Shown here: piece after piece, positions 46,490 through 55,979 of the stretch
Layout: every line of letters begins with the position of its first letter
Position numbering within the stretch: position 1 is the stretch's first letter
Assembly (NCBI RefSeq): GCF_023158935.1
Contig: NZ_CP096120.1
Coordinates: 744,001 to 808,000, forward strand
Direction of reading: 5' to 3'
DNA length: 64,000 bases
DNA from: Acinetobacter portensis
Lineage (GTDB): Bacteria > Pseudomonadota > Gammaproteobacteria > Pseudomonadales > Moraxellaceae
Program-made: the position numbers and the translations under genes
Notes under the pieces: generated by a model
The model's database searches: none
Told to the model about the DNA's origin: nothing
The model's input: only the letters and a program-made list of their open reading frames with translations

Positions 46490-46540
46490 GTATAGATTTG
46501 AGAATTTTAATTAAGCTAGTGATGAAATTCAAAAACTTAT

Positions 46541-46840
46541 TTATAAAAAGCCAATAAAAAATAATTGTGCAATCAAAACAATCAGACGTGATACAGTTAT
46601 TCCAACTAAAATAAAAAATTGTAAAAAGATAGAAAAAAATAGCATCCAACCGCTTGCGCCTTTTACATCACTCGCTTGTCGTTCAAAACCCCAAATAATT
46701 AGAAATATCAAGAACTCGATAGCAGCCACTGTATAGAAAACCGAATCCCATGGAAAATGTAATAACCAAGTCCATCCAGCAATAAAAAGTGAGGGAATGA
46801 AAGAGGCTAAAAAAATATCACGATTATGCGATGAAGCCAT
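46541..46840 (-). CDS. Small hypothetical membrane protein
   Basis: A 99-aa protein with three hydrophobic segments (about 9-26, 32-51 and 64-95), so a small inner-membrane protein; not recognised. The ATG at 46840 is followed in the divergent direction by the PadR gene, whose operators lie 120 bp away, so joint control is possible but not shown. Confidence 0.5.
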   Translation of the reverse strand: MASSHNRDIFLASFIPSLFIAGWTWLLHFPWDSVFYTVAAIEFLIFLIIWGFERQASDVKGASGWMLFFSIFLQFFILVGITVSRLIVLIAQLFFIGFL

Positions 46841-46959
46841 TTTTCTTTTTAAAATTAAAATGATAGTCGAGTTAAAATAAAGCTTAATGAATGATAAGTG
46901 AAGTATTAAATATTACAAAAAATATAATGTATATGCTTTTAAATTTTAAGAAGCTATAT

Positions 46960-46995
46960 TAAGATATATCTTAATTAATTGTAAGATATATCTTT
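46960..46995. promoter_or_regulatory. Twin palindromic operators of the PadR regulator
   Basis: AAGATATATCTT occurs twice, at 46961-46972 and 46983-46994, 22 bp centre to centre (two helical turns). The second ends four bases before the PadR start codon. Confidence 0.75.
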
Positions 46996-46998
46996 ACT

Positions 46999-47511
46999 AT
47001 GCCTAAATCAGAAATTATTACTGAAATTGATGGTACTTCAAAGCCAAGAAAACGCTTGTTTGAAACAGGCGAAATGAAGCTATTGGTACTTCATTTTATT
47101 TCACAACAGCCTAAATTTAGCTACGACATCATCAAAGACGTTGCAAACTTAGTTGGTGGAAACTACAAACCAAGTACAGGCACCATTTGCCCAACTATTA
47201 ATTACTTAGAAGAACAAGGCTATACAGAAGTTCATTTAAGCGAAGATGGTCGAAAGCAATATCACATCAATTCAAAAGGCATAGAACATCTTCAGGCGCA
47301 AAAACAAAAAATAGATAAAACACTTTGCCGTTTTAATACACGTATAAAAATTCAAAACAATACGGAATTAACCCAAATAAAAGAAGCAATGGATGAACTT
47401 AAAGCTTCGCTTAGACAGCATTTACAAGATGATGAAATTCATCCTGATAAAGTCGCAAGTATTGCAAAAATAATTCACCAAGCAGCAATGCAAATTAAAG
47501 ATATAGGCTGA
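46999..47511 (+). CDS. PadR-family regulator, YqjI-like without the His-rich N-terminus
   Basis: A 170-aa winged-helix repressor. From ETGEMKLLVLHFI onward it follows E. coli YqjI (a nickel/iron-responsive repressor of the ferric reductase YqjH) closely: YDIIKDVANLVGGNYKPSTGTICPTINYLEEQGY and the C-terminal helix ending AAMQIKDIG. The metal-binding His/Cys-rich N-terminus of YqjI is absent here, replaced by about 20 polar residues, so the signal may differ. No clear Shine-Dalgarno sequence is seen, because the operator occupies that position; a leaderless transcript is possible. A DUF2798 gene follows after 9 bp. Confidence 0.85.
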   Translation: MPKSEIITEIDGTSKPRKRLFETGEMKLLVLHFISQQPKFSYDIIKDVANLVGGNYKPSTGTICPTINYLEEQGYTEVHLSEDGRKQYHINSKGIEHLQAQKQKIDKTLCRFNTRIKIQNNTELTQIKEAMDELKASLRQHLQDDEIHPDKVASIAKIIHQAAMQIKDIG

Positions 47512-47520
47512 AAAATTATT

Positions 47521-47763
47521 ATGAGCAAAATTAAATTTCATCCAAAACATCTGACATGGCTTATGCCACTCATTTTATCTGGCATTATGAGTGGTGCAAT
47601 TTCATGCTACAACATGATTCTAAATTTAGGATTGGTACATAACTTTTTAGAACTTTGGTTGTTTGCTTGGGCAAAATCTTGGTTGTTGGCATTTCCATTA
47701 ATTTTAATTGTATTGCCAATTGTACGTAATTTTTTAATGAAATTTGTTGATTCACCAAAATAA
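47521..47763 (+). CDS. DUF2798 small membrane protein
   Basis: An 80-aa protein with two membrane helices (about 13-34 and 47-70); the pattern PLILSGIMSGAISCYN, then WLFAWAKSWLLAFPLILIVLPIVRNFL is that of DUF2798. The gene starts 9 bp after the PadR stop, so it is probably in the same autoregulated operon. Function unknown for the family. Confidence 0.78.
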   Translation: MSKIKFHPKHLTWLMPLILSGIMSGAISCYNMILNLGLVHNFLELWLFAWAKSWLLAFPLILIVLPIVRNFLMKFVDSPK

Positions 47764-47895
47764 CAATGCAGTTATGCTATTTAATAACTTGATGATTCTA
47801 CATTGGACATAAGTGTAAATTGGCTTCTAAGCATGAATTAACTATGTTCAAATAAGCACAAGAAACATGAATAGTAAATAAATAAGGAAAAGCAA

Positions 47896-48888
47896 ATGTC
47901 ACAAGCAAGCATGCAACAAGTCATTATTACAGAACCGGGCGATATCGATAAACTTGCCTATGAAACTGTAGCAATTCCAAGCCCAAAAGCAGATGAAGTG
48001 CTTGTAAAAGTACATGCATTTGGTATTAATCGTCCAGACATTTTACAGCGTCAGGGTTTATACCCAATGCCAAAAGGCGTAACACCTGTGCCGGGTTTGG
48101 AAGTTGCAGGCGAAGTATTTGCCGTTGGTGAAAATGTGACACAATTTAAAGTGGGCGATAAAGTTTGCGGACTTACCAATGGTGGTGGTTATGCAGAATA
48201 TTGCGTTGTACCTGAAAGCCAAACTTTAAATATTCCTGAAAATGTAAGCTATGTGCAAGCCGCTGCAATTCCTGAAACCTTCTACACTGTTTGGGCAAAC
48301 GTATTCCAAATGGGTAAAGCCAAAGCAGGTGAAACAGTACTCATTCATGGCGGAACAAGCGGTATTGGTACTACGGCAATCATGCTTTGTAATGCTTTAG
48401 GATTAAAAACGTTTGCAACAGTGGGTTCAGATGAAAAAGTAAAAGCAATTTCAAACATCACCACTGCCATTAACTACAAAACTCAAGATTTTGAGCAAGT
48501 GATTAATGAAGCAAATAACGAACATGGTGTAGATGTTATTTTAGATATTGTTGGTGCGCCATATTTGGCACAAAACTTAAATCTATTACGTCGTGATGGT
48601 CGTTTGGTCTACATTGCATTCTTAGGTGGTGCAAAAGCCAAAGATGTAAAACTCGGTCAAATTATGATGAAACGCTTGACCATTACAGGTTCGACAATGC
48701 GTGCGCGTAATACCGCAGAAAAAGCTGAAATTACGGAAGGCTTAAAAGCTAATGTTGCACCACTTTGGGCAAAAGGCGAATGCTTACCAATGATTTATAA
48801 AACATTCAAATTTGACCAAATTCAAGATGCACATGCATGTATGGATACAGGCGAGCATATAGGTAAAGTTGTGGTTGAGGTGATTTAA
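47896..48888 (+). CDS. NAD(P)H quinone oxidoreductase (zinc-free MDR family)
   Basis: A 330-aa medium-chain reductase of the QOR/PIG3 type. FGINRPDILQRQGLYP at the N-terminus, GLEVAGEVFAVG, then the NADPH-binding HGGTSGIGTTAIMLCNALG (about 151-169). Catalytic zinc ligands of alcohol dehydrogenases are missing, as expected. AAGGAAAAG precedes the ATG. It is likely a monocistronic detoxifying reductase. Confidence 0.9.
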   Translation: MSQASMQQVIITEPGDIDKLAYETVAIPSPKADEVLVKVHAFGINRPDILQRQGLYPMPKGVTPVPGLEVAGEVFAVGENVTQFKVGDKVCGLTNGGGYAEYCVVPESQTLNIPENVSYVQAAAIPETFYTVWANVFQMGKAKAGETVLIHGGTSGIGTTAIMLCNALGLKTFATVGSDEKVKAISNITTAINYKTQDFEQVINEANNEHGVDVILDIVGAPYLAQNLNLLRRDGRLVYIAFLGGAKAKDVKLGQIMMKRLTITGSTMRARNTAEKAEITEGLKANVAPLWAKGECLPMIYKTFKFDQIQDAHACMDTGEHIGKVVVEVI

Positions 48889-48920
48889 TCTATCTCATAG
48901 CCTTAATTGCGATATTTAGA

Positions 48921-48961
48921 AAAATCCCAACGTGTTTTAAAGCATTGTTGGGATTTTTTAT
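48921..48961 (+). terminator. Terminator after the quinone oxidoreductase gene
   Basis: AAAATCCCAA / TTGGGATTTT stem with a 17-base loop, followed by TT. Confidence 0.7.
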
Positions 48962-49080
48962 TTAAAAAGTGGCTTAATAAGTACATTGCGTCTCAATATT
49001 CGCTTTCCGATTCAGATATATTTCCACGCAGATTTATGCGAAAATACGTTTTTATATATTTATTTGTCCAAAGGCATTTC

Positions 49081-49584
49081 ATGACTGACCAATCTCCTGA
49101 ATCTTTAAGCGATATCGAAATTGTAGATATTTTACAATCAATGAAAAACGATGAGCTCAATACAGAAGCAAAAGAGATTATTCGTAATGGCGGTAAAGCA
49201 GGTCGTCAAGAAGCACATAAACAAGCACTTGTATCATTGCATACAGCATTTGAAGAGCGCTTTGTTGAAGCTGTGACTTTGGCTTTAGGCTTAAATGAAG
49301 GTCAGGCGAAAAAAATTCGTTATAAAAAAGACCGTATTCGTATTTTGAAGGTACGTGGAATTGATTATTTAGCAATTGATGGTGCGGAAACAGCACAAGT
49401 ACTATCACAAGTTGCACAAGCAATTAGCCGTGAAGATGCAATAGTAACTCATGATTTGCATAACATTTTCCCATTTTGGAAAGAAGGCTGGCCTATGGTT
49501 CAGTTCGATAATGCTTATAAAATTTTGGAAGATGATATTAACATTCACTACCAAGCAGTCTTAGATGCATTGTTAAGCAAGTAA
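49081..49584 (+). CDS. Conserved-looking hypothetical protein
   Basis: A 167-aa soluble protein. ATG 49081 follows AAAGG; the longer frame back to 48907 lacks a start signal and overlaps the previous terminator. The N-terminal third is acidic and helical; a central basic segment GQAKKIRYKKDRIRILKVRG is followed by alternating strands and an aromatic end (FPFWKEGWPMVQFDNAYKIL). Not recognised. The stop codon is inside a 20-bp perfect palindrome. Confidence 0.6.
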   Translation: MTDQSPESLSDIEIVDILQSMKNDELNTEAKEIIRNGGKAGRQEAHKQALVSLHTAFEERFVEAVTLALGLNEGQAKKIRYKKDRIRILKVRGIDYLAIDGAETAQVLSQVAQAISREDAIVTHDLHNIFPFWKEGWPMVQFDNAYKILEDDINIHYQAVLDALLSK

Positions 49585-49597
49585 TTTAAATTACTTG
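49578..49597. other. Perfect 20-bp palindrome at the gene end
   Basis: CAAGTAATTTAAATTACTTG overlaps the stop codon of the upstream gene and extends outward with TTAA on both sides (one mismatch). It is distinct from the terminator that follows. Confidence 0.6.
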
Positions 49598-49610
49598 TTT
49601 AACACCAATA

Positions 49611-49637
49611 AAAAAGCACCTATAAGGTGCTTTTTTA
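49611..49637. terminator. Bidirectional terminator
   Basis: AAAAAGCACCT / AGGTGCTTTTT with a 3-4 base loop, between convergent genes. Confidence 0.88.
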
Positions 49638-49649
49638 TTAGTTTGGAGA

Positions 49650-50756
49650 TTAACCGAGTGTTGAATAAAGCGGGAATACACCAAATAGAAGTGCTGCAGC
49701 AAGCATCACTAAACAGGTTAAAATTGCCCATTTAATAGTGAATTTTTGATGTGCACCAAACTCAATGCCTGCTAAACCAACAAGTAAGTAAGTTGATGGA
49801 ACAAGAGGAGAGAGTAAATGCACAGGCTGACCTACAATAGATGCACGTGCCATTTCTACAGGGCTAATACCATAATGAATAGCAGCTTCTGAAAGAATTG
49901 GAAGTACGCCATAGTAGAAAGCATCATTCGACATAAAGAATGTTAAAGGCATGCTGACAATTGCGGTAATTGGTGCAAGAAAAGGTCCCATACTTTCAGG
50001 AATAATGGCAACAAGCTCTTTAGACATCGCTTCTACCATGCCTGTTCCAGCTAAAATACCTGTGAAGATACCTGCGGCAAAAATAATACCTACAACGTTA
50101 AGTGCACTACCTGCATGGCTTGCGACAAGTGCTTTTTGCATGTCGATATCTTTATAGTTCACGACAAGTGCAATACAGAGCGCAATCATGAATAAAATAG
50201 ACATTGGTAAAATACCAAGAACTAAAGACACCATAAGTGCAAGAGTAAGTAGAGCATTGAACCAACGTAAATGTGCGCGGTTTGCTTCAGGGTTATTCGA
50301 AATTTGAATAGAATCGCCGTGACTAACGTCTAACTCAACAATACCTAAGCGTTTACGCTCCATACGACCATACATAAAGCCGACGAAATAGAGCCAGAAA
50401 ATTGCGCAAATCATTGGCAAAATCATTGGAATAAATACATCACTTGGGTCTACATGCAATGCGCTTGCTGCACGTGCAGTTGGGCCGCCCCAAGGTGTTA
50501 AGTTCATAATGCCACTAGCAAGCATCATTAAGCACGCCATAATAAGAGGGCTCATACCTAAACGTTTGTATAGCGGTAACATTGCTGCCACACAGATCAT
50601 ATACGTTGTAGAACCATCACCATCTAAAGAAACAATGAGTGTTAAGGTAATTGTACCCATGACCACTTTCAGTGGATCACCTTTTATAAGGCGTAAAATC
50701 CATTTTACAGAGGGGTCAAACAAACCTGTATCAATCGGTGTAGCTAAAACAATAGT
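49650..50756 (-). pseudogene. CitMHS-family citrate/metal:H+ symporter, 5'-truncated
   Basis: Homology to CitMHS transporters runs through GLFDPSVKWILRLIKGDP, VSLDGDGSTTYMICVAAMLPLY, MNLTPWGGPTARAA and the C-terminal MSNDAFYYGVLPIL and GQPVHLLSPLVPSTYLLVG. Intact members are about 430 aa; here only about 360 remain. Similarity continues a few codons upstream of the TTG 50723 (ATPIDTGLFDP), then an in-frame TAA at 50757-50759 ends the frame, so the first ~80 residues and the promoter are lost. About two N-terminal helices are missing. No insertion sequence is visible at the break. Confidence 0.82.
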
Positions 50757-50988
50757 TTATCTTTCATTTTTTTTAATATGGTTTAAGAAGTAGGCTGGAG
50801 GCTTGTAAGTACTAGTAACATTGAGTAACTATATGTATCTTTTGAATAAAAATGATTAAATTCACCGCAAATTTTACTTTGTTTTTATAGCTAAATAAGT
50901 GCAAAAGAATGCATAAATAAAAAATTTATTGAATAAGATAGTGTTGGAATTAGCTTGTTATATTTATTATGTGAATAGTAGTGAAATT
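50757..50988. other. Gap upstream of the truncated transporter
   Basis: About 230 bp. No remnant of the missing CitMHS N-terminus was found in any minus-strand frame, nor terminal repeats of a mobile element. Confidence 0.5.
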
Positions 50989-51022
50989 AAAAGAAGAATC
51001 AGATTATTCTGATTCTTCTTTT
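50989..51022. terminator. Bidirectional terminator over the end of the CNNM/CorC gene
   Basis: AAAAGAAGAATCAGA / TCTGATTCTTCTTTT, a 15-bp stem with a 4-base loop. It includes the stop codon of the leftward gene. Confidence 0.85.
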
Positions 51023-52326
51023 AATAGGTCTGAGCTGTCAATTAATCGAGTAACTAAGAGTTGATCAATTTTAAAATGGTCTACATCGACAACCTCAAAT
51101 TTGAAACCTGAGTAAATAACAAAGTCGGCAGGACGTGGAATTTTACGTAAACTGTACATCATGTAGCCAGCTAAGGTTTCATAGTTTTCATCGTCAGGCA
51201 TTTCATCGATTTCAAGTGCATGTTTAATGTCTTCAATTGGCGTGCTACCTTCAATTAACCATGAATTTTCATCACGTTTAATAATTTGTTGATCTGCTTC
51301 TATTGGTATAACCCAGTCACCCATTACCGTTGTCATAATGTCTGAAAGTGTAATTACGCCAACAACAAGTGCATATTCATTAATAACGACAGCAAATTTT
51401 TCTTTGCTAGAGCGGAAGCGATCAAGCAATTCTGAAAGAGTTAAAGTATCTGGAATGGTTAAAACATTCCGAATGGTATTTTCGTTTAGTTGTAATAAAG
51501 ATTGATTGTTTAAGATGCGAACCAAAATATCTTTAGCATCTACATAGCCAATAACATCATCAATATTTTCACTACACACTAAAAATTTCGAGTAGGGAAA
51601 TTGTGCAAGTTTTTGACGAATACTCTCTTCAGATTCTTTTAAAGTGAAATATACGACGTTTTCACGTGTTGTCATGCTCGAAGGAACATTTCGTTCTTCA
51701 AGTTCAAATACGTTTTCAATGAAATGGTGTTCTTGTTTCTGCACAACACCTGCTAAGGCACCTGCATCCATAACAGCAGAGATATCTGCAAAAGTGATGT
51801 TGTCATCACGAACTGTGTTTACTTTAAATATTTTAAATAGCACGTTTGCAATGCTGTTAATAAACCAAGCCAATGGCTTACATACAACAATAAATACTTG
51901 AATAGGGTTAATAACAGAAATTGCAATTTTTTCAGGTGCAATCATTGCCAAGCGTTTTGGCATTAAGTCTGCAAATAAAATAAATAATGAAGTCACTAAG
52001 GTGAAAGATAATGTGAAGCTAATGGTTTCTGCCCAAGGACCTGAGTAAAACCCATTCACAAAATTAAGGAAATAGGGGCGAAAAGCACCTTCACCTAAAA
52101 TACCACCTAAAATTGCAACAGCATTTAAACCAATTTGAGATGCTGCAAAAAAGTCTGCTGAATTTTCCTGTAAATCTAATACCTTCTGCGCTCGGTCTTC
52201 ACCCGATTCTGCAAGAATTTTAAGTTTAACTTTTCTTGCACCAGCAAGTGCAATTTCAGTTAAAGATAAAAAACCTGCCCCTGCAATAAGGACAACAATT
52301 ATCAGGATATTTTGAAAAAGGCTCAC
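51004..52326 (-). CDS. CNNM/CorC-HlyC family membrane protein
   Basis: A 440-aa protein with an N-terminal DUF21/CNNM membrane domain (four hydrophobic stretches in about 1-155; TEIALAGARKVKLK is a signature), two CBS modules (about 215-340; VIGYVDAKDIL and VVGVITLSDIMTTVMGDWV), and a C-terminal CorC_HlyC domain (WLIEGSTPIEDIKHAL, ETLAGYMMYSLRKIP). Relatives such as YtfL are linked to Mg2+ or polyamine efflux; the historic name 'hemolysin' is misleading. Confidence 0.9.
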   Translation of the reverse strand: MSLFQNILIIVVLIAGAGFLSLTEIALAGARKVKLKILAESGEDRAQKVLDLQENSADFFAASQIGLNAVAILGGILGEGAFRPYFLNFVNGFYSGPWAETISFTLSFTLVTSLFILFADLMPKRLAMIAPEKIAISVINPIQVFIVVCKPLAWFINSIANVLFKIFKVNTVRDDNITFADISAVMDAGALAGVVQKQEHHFIENVFELEERNVPSSMTTRENVVYFTLKESEESIRQKLAQFPYSKFLVCSENIDDVIGYVDAKDILVRILNNQSLLQLNENTIRNVLTIPDTLTLSELLDRFRSSKEKFAVVINEYALVVGVITLSDIMTTVMGDWVIPIEADQQIIKRDENSWLIEGSTPIEDIKHALEIDEMPDDENYETLAGYMMYSLRKIPRPADFVIYSGFKFEVVDVDHFKIDQLLVTRLIDSSDLLKEESE

Positions 52327-52454
52327 GAATCCACCTGTGGCTCATCATTATTATGAATATTTTTAACACAAATTAACCTGAGCTCATATAAAAATATTTA
52401 CTCAGGTTCATAAAGGATAATCTTAATAAATAAGAACTTATAAATAAAAAGGAA

Positions 52455-53444
52455 TTAATACGTAGAATTTTGAGTGTTATTTAATAAAAACTCACGATTC
52501 TCTTCTTCAATCATTTGGCGTGCAACATACAAAATAAGTTGGCGTAACCAACGATGTGCAGGGTGATGATGAAGTAAAGGACACCATGCCATTTTTAATT
52601 CAAATTCAGGAATATAAAAAGGAGGGTCTTTAATTAATAGATTTTGACTGTTCGATTGTAAGCTTGCAATACGCGTAGGTAATGTTGCAATTAAATCTAC
52701 GTTAGAAGCTAAAAGTGCAGGCATTTGGTAGTGGCGAGTAAATACTGAAATTTTACGCTTTTGACCAATACGCTCTAAAGCTTGATCAATCCAGCCTAAG
52801 CCAGCTTGCTTTTCAGGATTCACACCAAAGCCAACACCCATACCTGTTTTAGATACCCAAATATGCTGTGCATCTAAGTAGCTTTTTAAGTTTAAATTGG
52901 CAGCAGCTGGGTGCTTTTGATTTAACAAGCAAGAAAAACTATCACGCCAAACTAAAACCTGATGAAAGCTTTGTGGAATTTCATTGAATCTATTAATAGC
53001 AAGATCGACTTTACCTTGTTCCATATCTCTGTAAGACACATCACTTGGTGTTAAAAAGTCGAGTACAACATTCGGTGCTTCAGAACGTAAAGCTTTAACT
53101 AGGCGGGGAACTAGTGTTGCCTCTGCATAATCTGAAGTCATAATGCGGAATACACGATTCGATGTATAAGGACGGAACTCTGTGCGAGGCTCCAAAATCA
53201 TCGATAAATCAGATAAAGCATCACGAATACGTGGTTGTAGTTCTAATGCACGTTCTGTTGGGGTCATTCCTTCAGAAGAACGAATGAGAAGCGGATCGTT
53301 AAATAAATTGCGTAGTCTGCGTAAAATGTTACTCATTGCAGGTTGGGTTACACCCAATTGTTCTGCCGCACGAGTTACATTTTTTTCACGTAATAGTACA
53401 TCAAGATAAATAAGAAGATTAAGATCTACCCGCTCTAGATTCAT
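52455..53444 (-). CDS. LysR-family regulator (NodD-like group)
   Basis: A 329-aa regulator with N-terminal helix-turn-helix (NVTRAAEQLGVTQPAMSNILRRLR) and an effector domain beginning FRIMTSDYAEATLVPRL. The MNLERVDLNLLIYLDVLLRE opening is typical of the NodD/LinR-like subgroup. It is divergent from aceA across 631 bp, so it could control the glyoxylate shunt, but this is positional inference only. Confidence 0.88.
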   Translation of the reverse strand: MNLERVDLNLLIYLDVLLREKNVTRAAEQLGVTQPAMSNILRRLRNLFNDPLLIRSSEGMTPTERALELQPRIRDALSDLSMILEPRTEFRPYTSNRVFRIMTSDYAEATLVPRLVKALRSEAPNVVLDFLTPSDVSYRDMEQGKVDLAINRFNEIPQSFHQVLVWRDSFSCLLNQKHPAAANLNLKSYLDAQHIWVSKTGMGVGFGVNPEKQAGLGWIDQALERIGQKRKISVFTRHYQMPALLASNVDLIATLPTRIASLQSNSQNLLIKDPPFYIPEFELKMAWCPLLHHHPAHRWLRQLILYVARQMIEEENREFLLNNTQNSTY

Positions 53445-54075
53445 ACAGAAAATACCGAAAATAAAATCAAGAAATTATGGTGATTATGCCATAAGGAGTA
53501 TGATTTGTGTAGAAATATGATGGAAAAAACAACGAATTAGTTATCTTAAAATACTGTATTTATTTAGATTGAATGATTGTTAAGACATGAATTTTCACTG
53601 AAAATTTTATTATAAAAGACATTAAAATCAATTAAAGAAAATGAATGGACTTAAAATATAAATTTTTTATAGATAGAAAAACTAATATGTTTAAAAAATA
53701 TTCAAATAAATATGTGGAAATTGGCGTTTAATGCAAATTTTGTGGTCAAAAAGGTCAATAAAAAATCTAAAAAATAGTATGTCGACTTAAGTCTCATAAT
53801 TAAAAAATAATCAAAAAAGTTAAAAATTATCCAATTGTTATTTAAATAATTTTAATTAAAAACAATGCTTTATTTAATATTATTTATTTTGGATTACGAC
53901 TTTGATCTACATATTTTTTAAATAAATAGTGAAGATTCTTGGAGAATATTGGATTAATTTTTTCAGTCAATCTAATCTGTATCCATAGCAACAAAGCGAT
54001 CGAAAATTAAACAGCCTTAAAGCAAGTTTATTTATCGGTTGAAAAATCCTAAAATTATATACAGGGTAAAATATC
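53445..54075. other. Long AT-rich leader region between LysR and aceA
   Basis: 631 bp with very high A+T and several poly-A/T stretches; no ORF or convincing operator. The aceA ribosome site (AGGGTAAA) is at its end. A long untranslated leader for aceA is possible. Confidence 0.5.
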
Positions 54076-55677
54076 ATGACTACATACCAAACAGCGATTG
54101 ATGCAATCCGCGAATTAAAAGCAAAATTCGGCAACACTTGGGCAGACATCAGTCCTGAAGATGCTGCGCGTATGCAATTACAAAACCGTTTCAAAACTGG
54201 TTTAGATATTGCTAAATATACAGCTGCGATTATGCGTCGTGATATGGCTGCTTATGATGCTGACTCTAGCAAATACACTCAATCATTAGGTTGCTGGCAC
54301 GGTTTCATTGCACAACAAAAAATGATTGCGAACAAAAAATACTTCGGTACAACTGAACGTCGCTACATCTACCTTTCAGGTTGGATGGTTGCTGCTCTTC
54401 GCTCTGAATTCGGTCCTTTACCTGACCAATCAATGCACGAAAAAACATCTGTTCCTGCATTGATCGAAGAAATCTACACATTCTTACGTCAAGCTGACGC
54501 GAAAGAACTAAACGATCTTTTCCGTTCACTTAAAAAAGCTCAAGAAGCTGGTGACACTGCTAAAGCTGCTGAAATCACTGCTCAAATCGATGGTTTCCAA
54601 ACTCACGTTGTGCCAATTATTGCGGATATCGATGCTGGTTTCGGTAATGAAGAAGCGACTTACTTACTTGCTAAGAAAATGATCGAAGCTGGTGCATGTG
54701 CACTTCAAATCGAAAACCAAGTATCTGACGCTAAACAATGTGGTCACCAAGCTGGTAAAGTAACTGTTCCACACGAAGATTTCATCGCTAAAATCCATGC
54801 ATTACGTTATGCATTCTTAGAAATGGGTCTTGATGATGGTATCATCGTTGCGCGTACTGACTCTGAAGGCGCTGACTTGACTCAAAAAATCCCAGTGGTT
54901 AAAGAGCCAGGCGACATCGCTTCTCAATACATCAGCTACTTAGACACAACTGAAATCGACATTTCAGAAGCACAAGAAGACGAAATCTTAATCAAACGTG
55001 ATGGTAAATTACATCGTCCTAAGCGTTTAGCTTCTGGTTTGTATCAGTTCCGTGAAGGCACTCAAATTGACCGTGTTGTACTTGACTGTGTAACTAGCTT
55101 ACAAAATGGTGCTGACCTTCTTTGGATCGAAACTGCAACTCCAAACGTTGCTGAAATCGCTCACATGGTTAACCGTGTTAAAGAAACAGTTCCAAATGCG
55201 AAACTTGTTTACAACAACTCTCCTTCGTTCAACTGGACTTTAAACTTCCGTCAACAAGCTTACGACCGTTGGGTTGCTGAAGGTAAAGACGTATCTGCTT
55301 ACGACCGTGCTAAATTAATGAGCGCTGAGTACGATGCAACTGAATTAGCTGCTGAAGCTGATGAAAAAGTACGTACATTCCAAGCAGATGCTGCACGTGA
55401 AGCAGGTGTATTCCATCACTTGATCACTCTTCCGACTTACCACACAGCAGCTCTTTCTACTCATGAGCTTGCTCAAGGTTACTTCGGTTCTGAAGGTATG
55501 TTAGCTTATGTTGCTGGCGTACAACGTAAAGAAATCCGCGGTGGTATCGCTTGTGTTAAACACCAAGCAATGGCTGGTTCAGACATCGGTGATGATCACA
55601 AAGAAATCTTTGCTGGCGACAATGCATTGAAAGCTGGTGATGATGCTAAAAATACAATGAACCAATTTGGTGGTTAA
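54076..55677 (+). CDS. aceA: Isocitrate lyase
   Basis: A 533-aa glyoxylate-shunt enzyme splitting isocitrate into succinate and glyoxylate, needed for growth on acetate and fatty acids. The catalytic loop reads KQCGHQAG (near 222; KKCGH in E. coli), with IADIDAGFGNEEATYLLAKKM before it and LVYNNSPSFNWT after. It is about 100 aa longer than E. coli AceA (434), matching the longer isocitrate lyase subgroup found in Acinetobacter and Pseudomonas. Codon use is markedly C-ending relative to neighbours, consistent with high expression. Confidence 0.96.
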   Translation: MTTYQTAIDAIRELKAKFGNTWADISPEDAARMQLQNRFKTGLDIAKYTAAIMRRDMAAYDADSSKYTQSLGCWHGFIAQQKMIANKKYFGTTERRYIYLSGWMVAALRSEFGPLPDQSMHEKTSVPALIEEIYTFLRQADAKELNDLFRSLKKAQEAGDTAKAAEITAQIDGFQTHVVPIIADIDAGFGNEEATYLLAKKMIEAGACALQIENQVSDAKQCGHQAGKVTVPHEDFIAKIHALRYAFLEMGLDDGIIVARTDSEGADLTQKIPVVKEPGDIASQYISYLDTTEIDISEAQEDEILIKRDGKLHRPKRLASGLYQFREGTQIDRVVLDCVTSLQNGADLLWIETATPNVAEIAHMVNRVKETVPNAKLVYNNSPSFNWTLNFRQQAYDRWVAEGKDVSAYDRAKLMSAEYDATELAAEADEKVRTFQADAAREAGVFHHLITLPTYHTAALSTHELAQGYFGSEGMLAYVAGVQRKEIRGGIACVKHQAMAGSDIGDDHKEIFAGDNALKAGDDAKNTMNQFGG

Positions 55678-55694
55678 TCTACCTAAATGATTCA

Positions 55695-55723
55695 AAAAAA
55701 CCCTGCGAAAGCAGGGTTTTTTA
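55695..55723 (+). terminator. Terminator after aceA
   Basis: AAAAAACCCTGC-GAAA-GCAGGGTTTTTT, with a GNRA tetraloop. The following 250 bp to the next gene are AT-rich with no feature seen. Confidence 0.92.
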
Positions 55724-55979
55724 TTTAGATATTTAAAGTAGTAAGATAGTTCTATTTATTAAATATGAATAGTAGCTAAAAATTACGTTACTAATAAATT
55801 AACTTTTAGAATGCTTTAAATAGATATAAATAGATGGTGTAATTTTGTGCAATATTTTTAAAAAATAGTAACTTACAAAAAAATATACAAATATATATTA
55901 AGAGGTTAAATGTTAATCAATTTAGGCTTTTTAAAATAAATTAGCTTGATAGAATTCGTAAACATTAATTTACTTGGAA

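Noticed and set aside
48907..49080. N-terminal extension of the 49081 gene
   Set aside because: It covers the terminator of the upstream gene and has no start signal; ATG 49081 has a good ribosome site.
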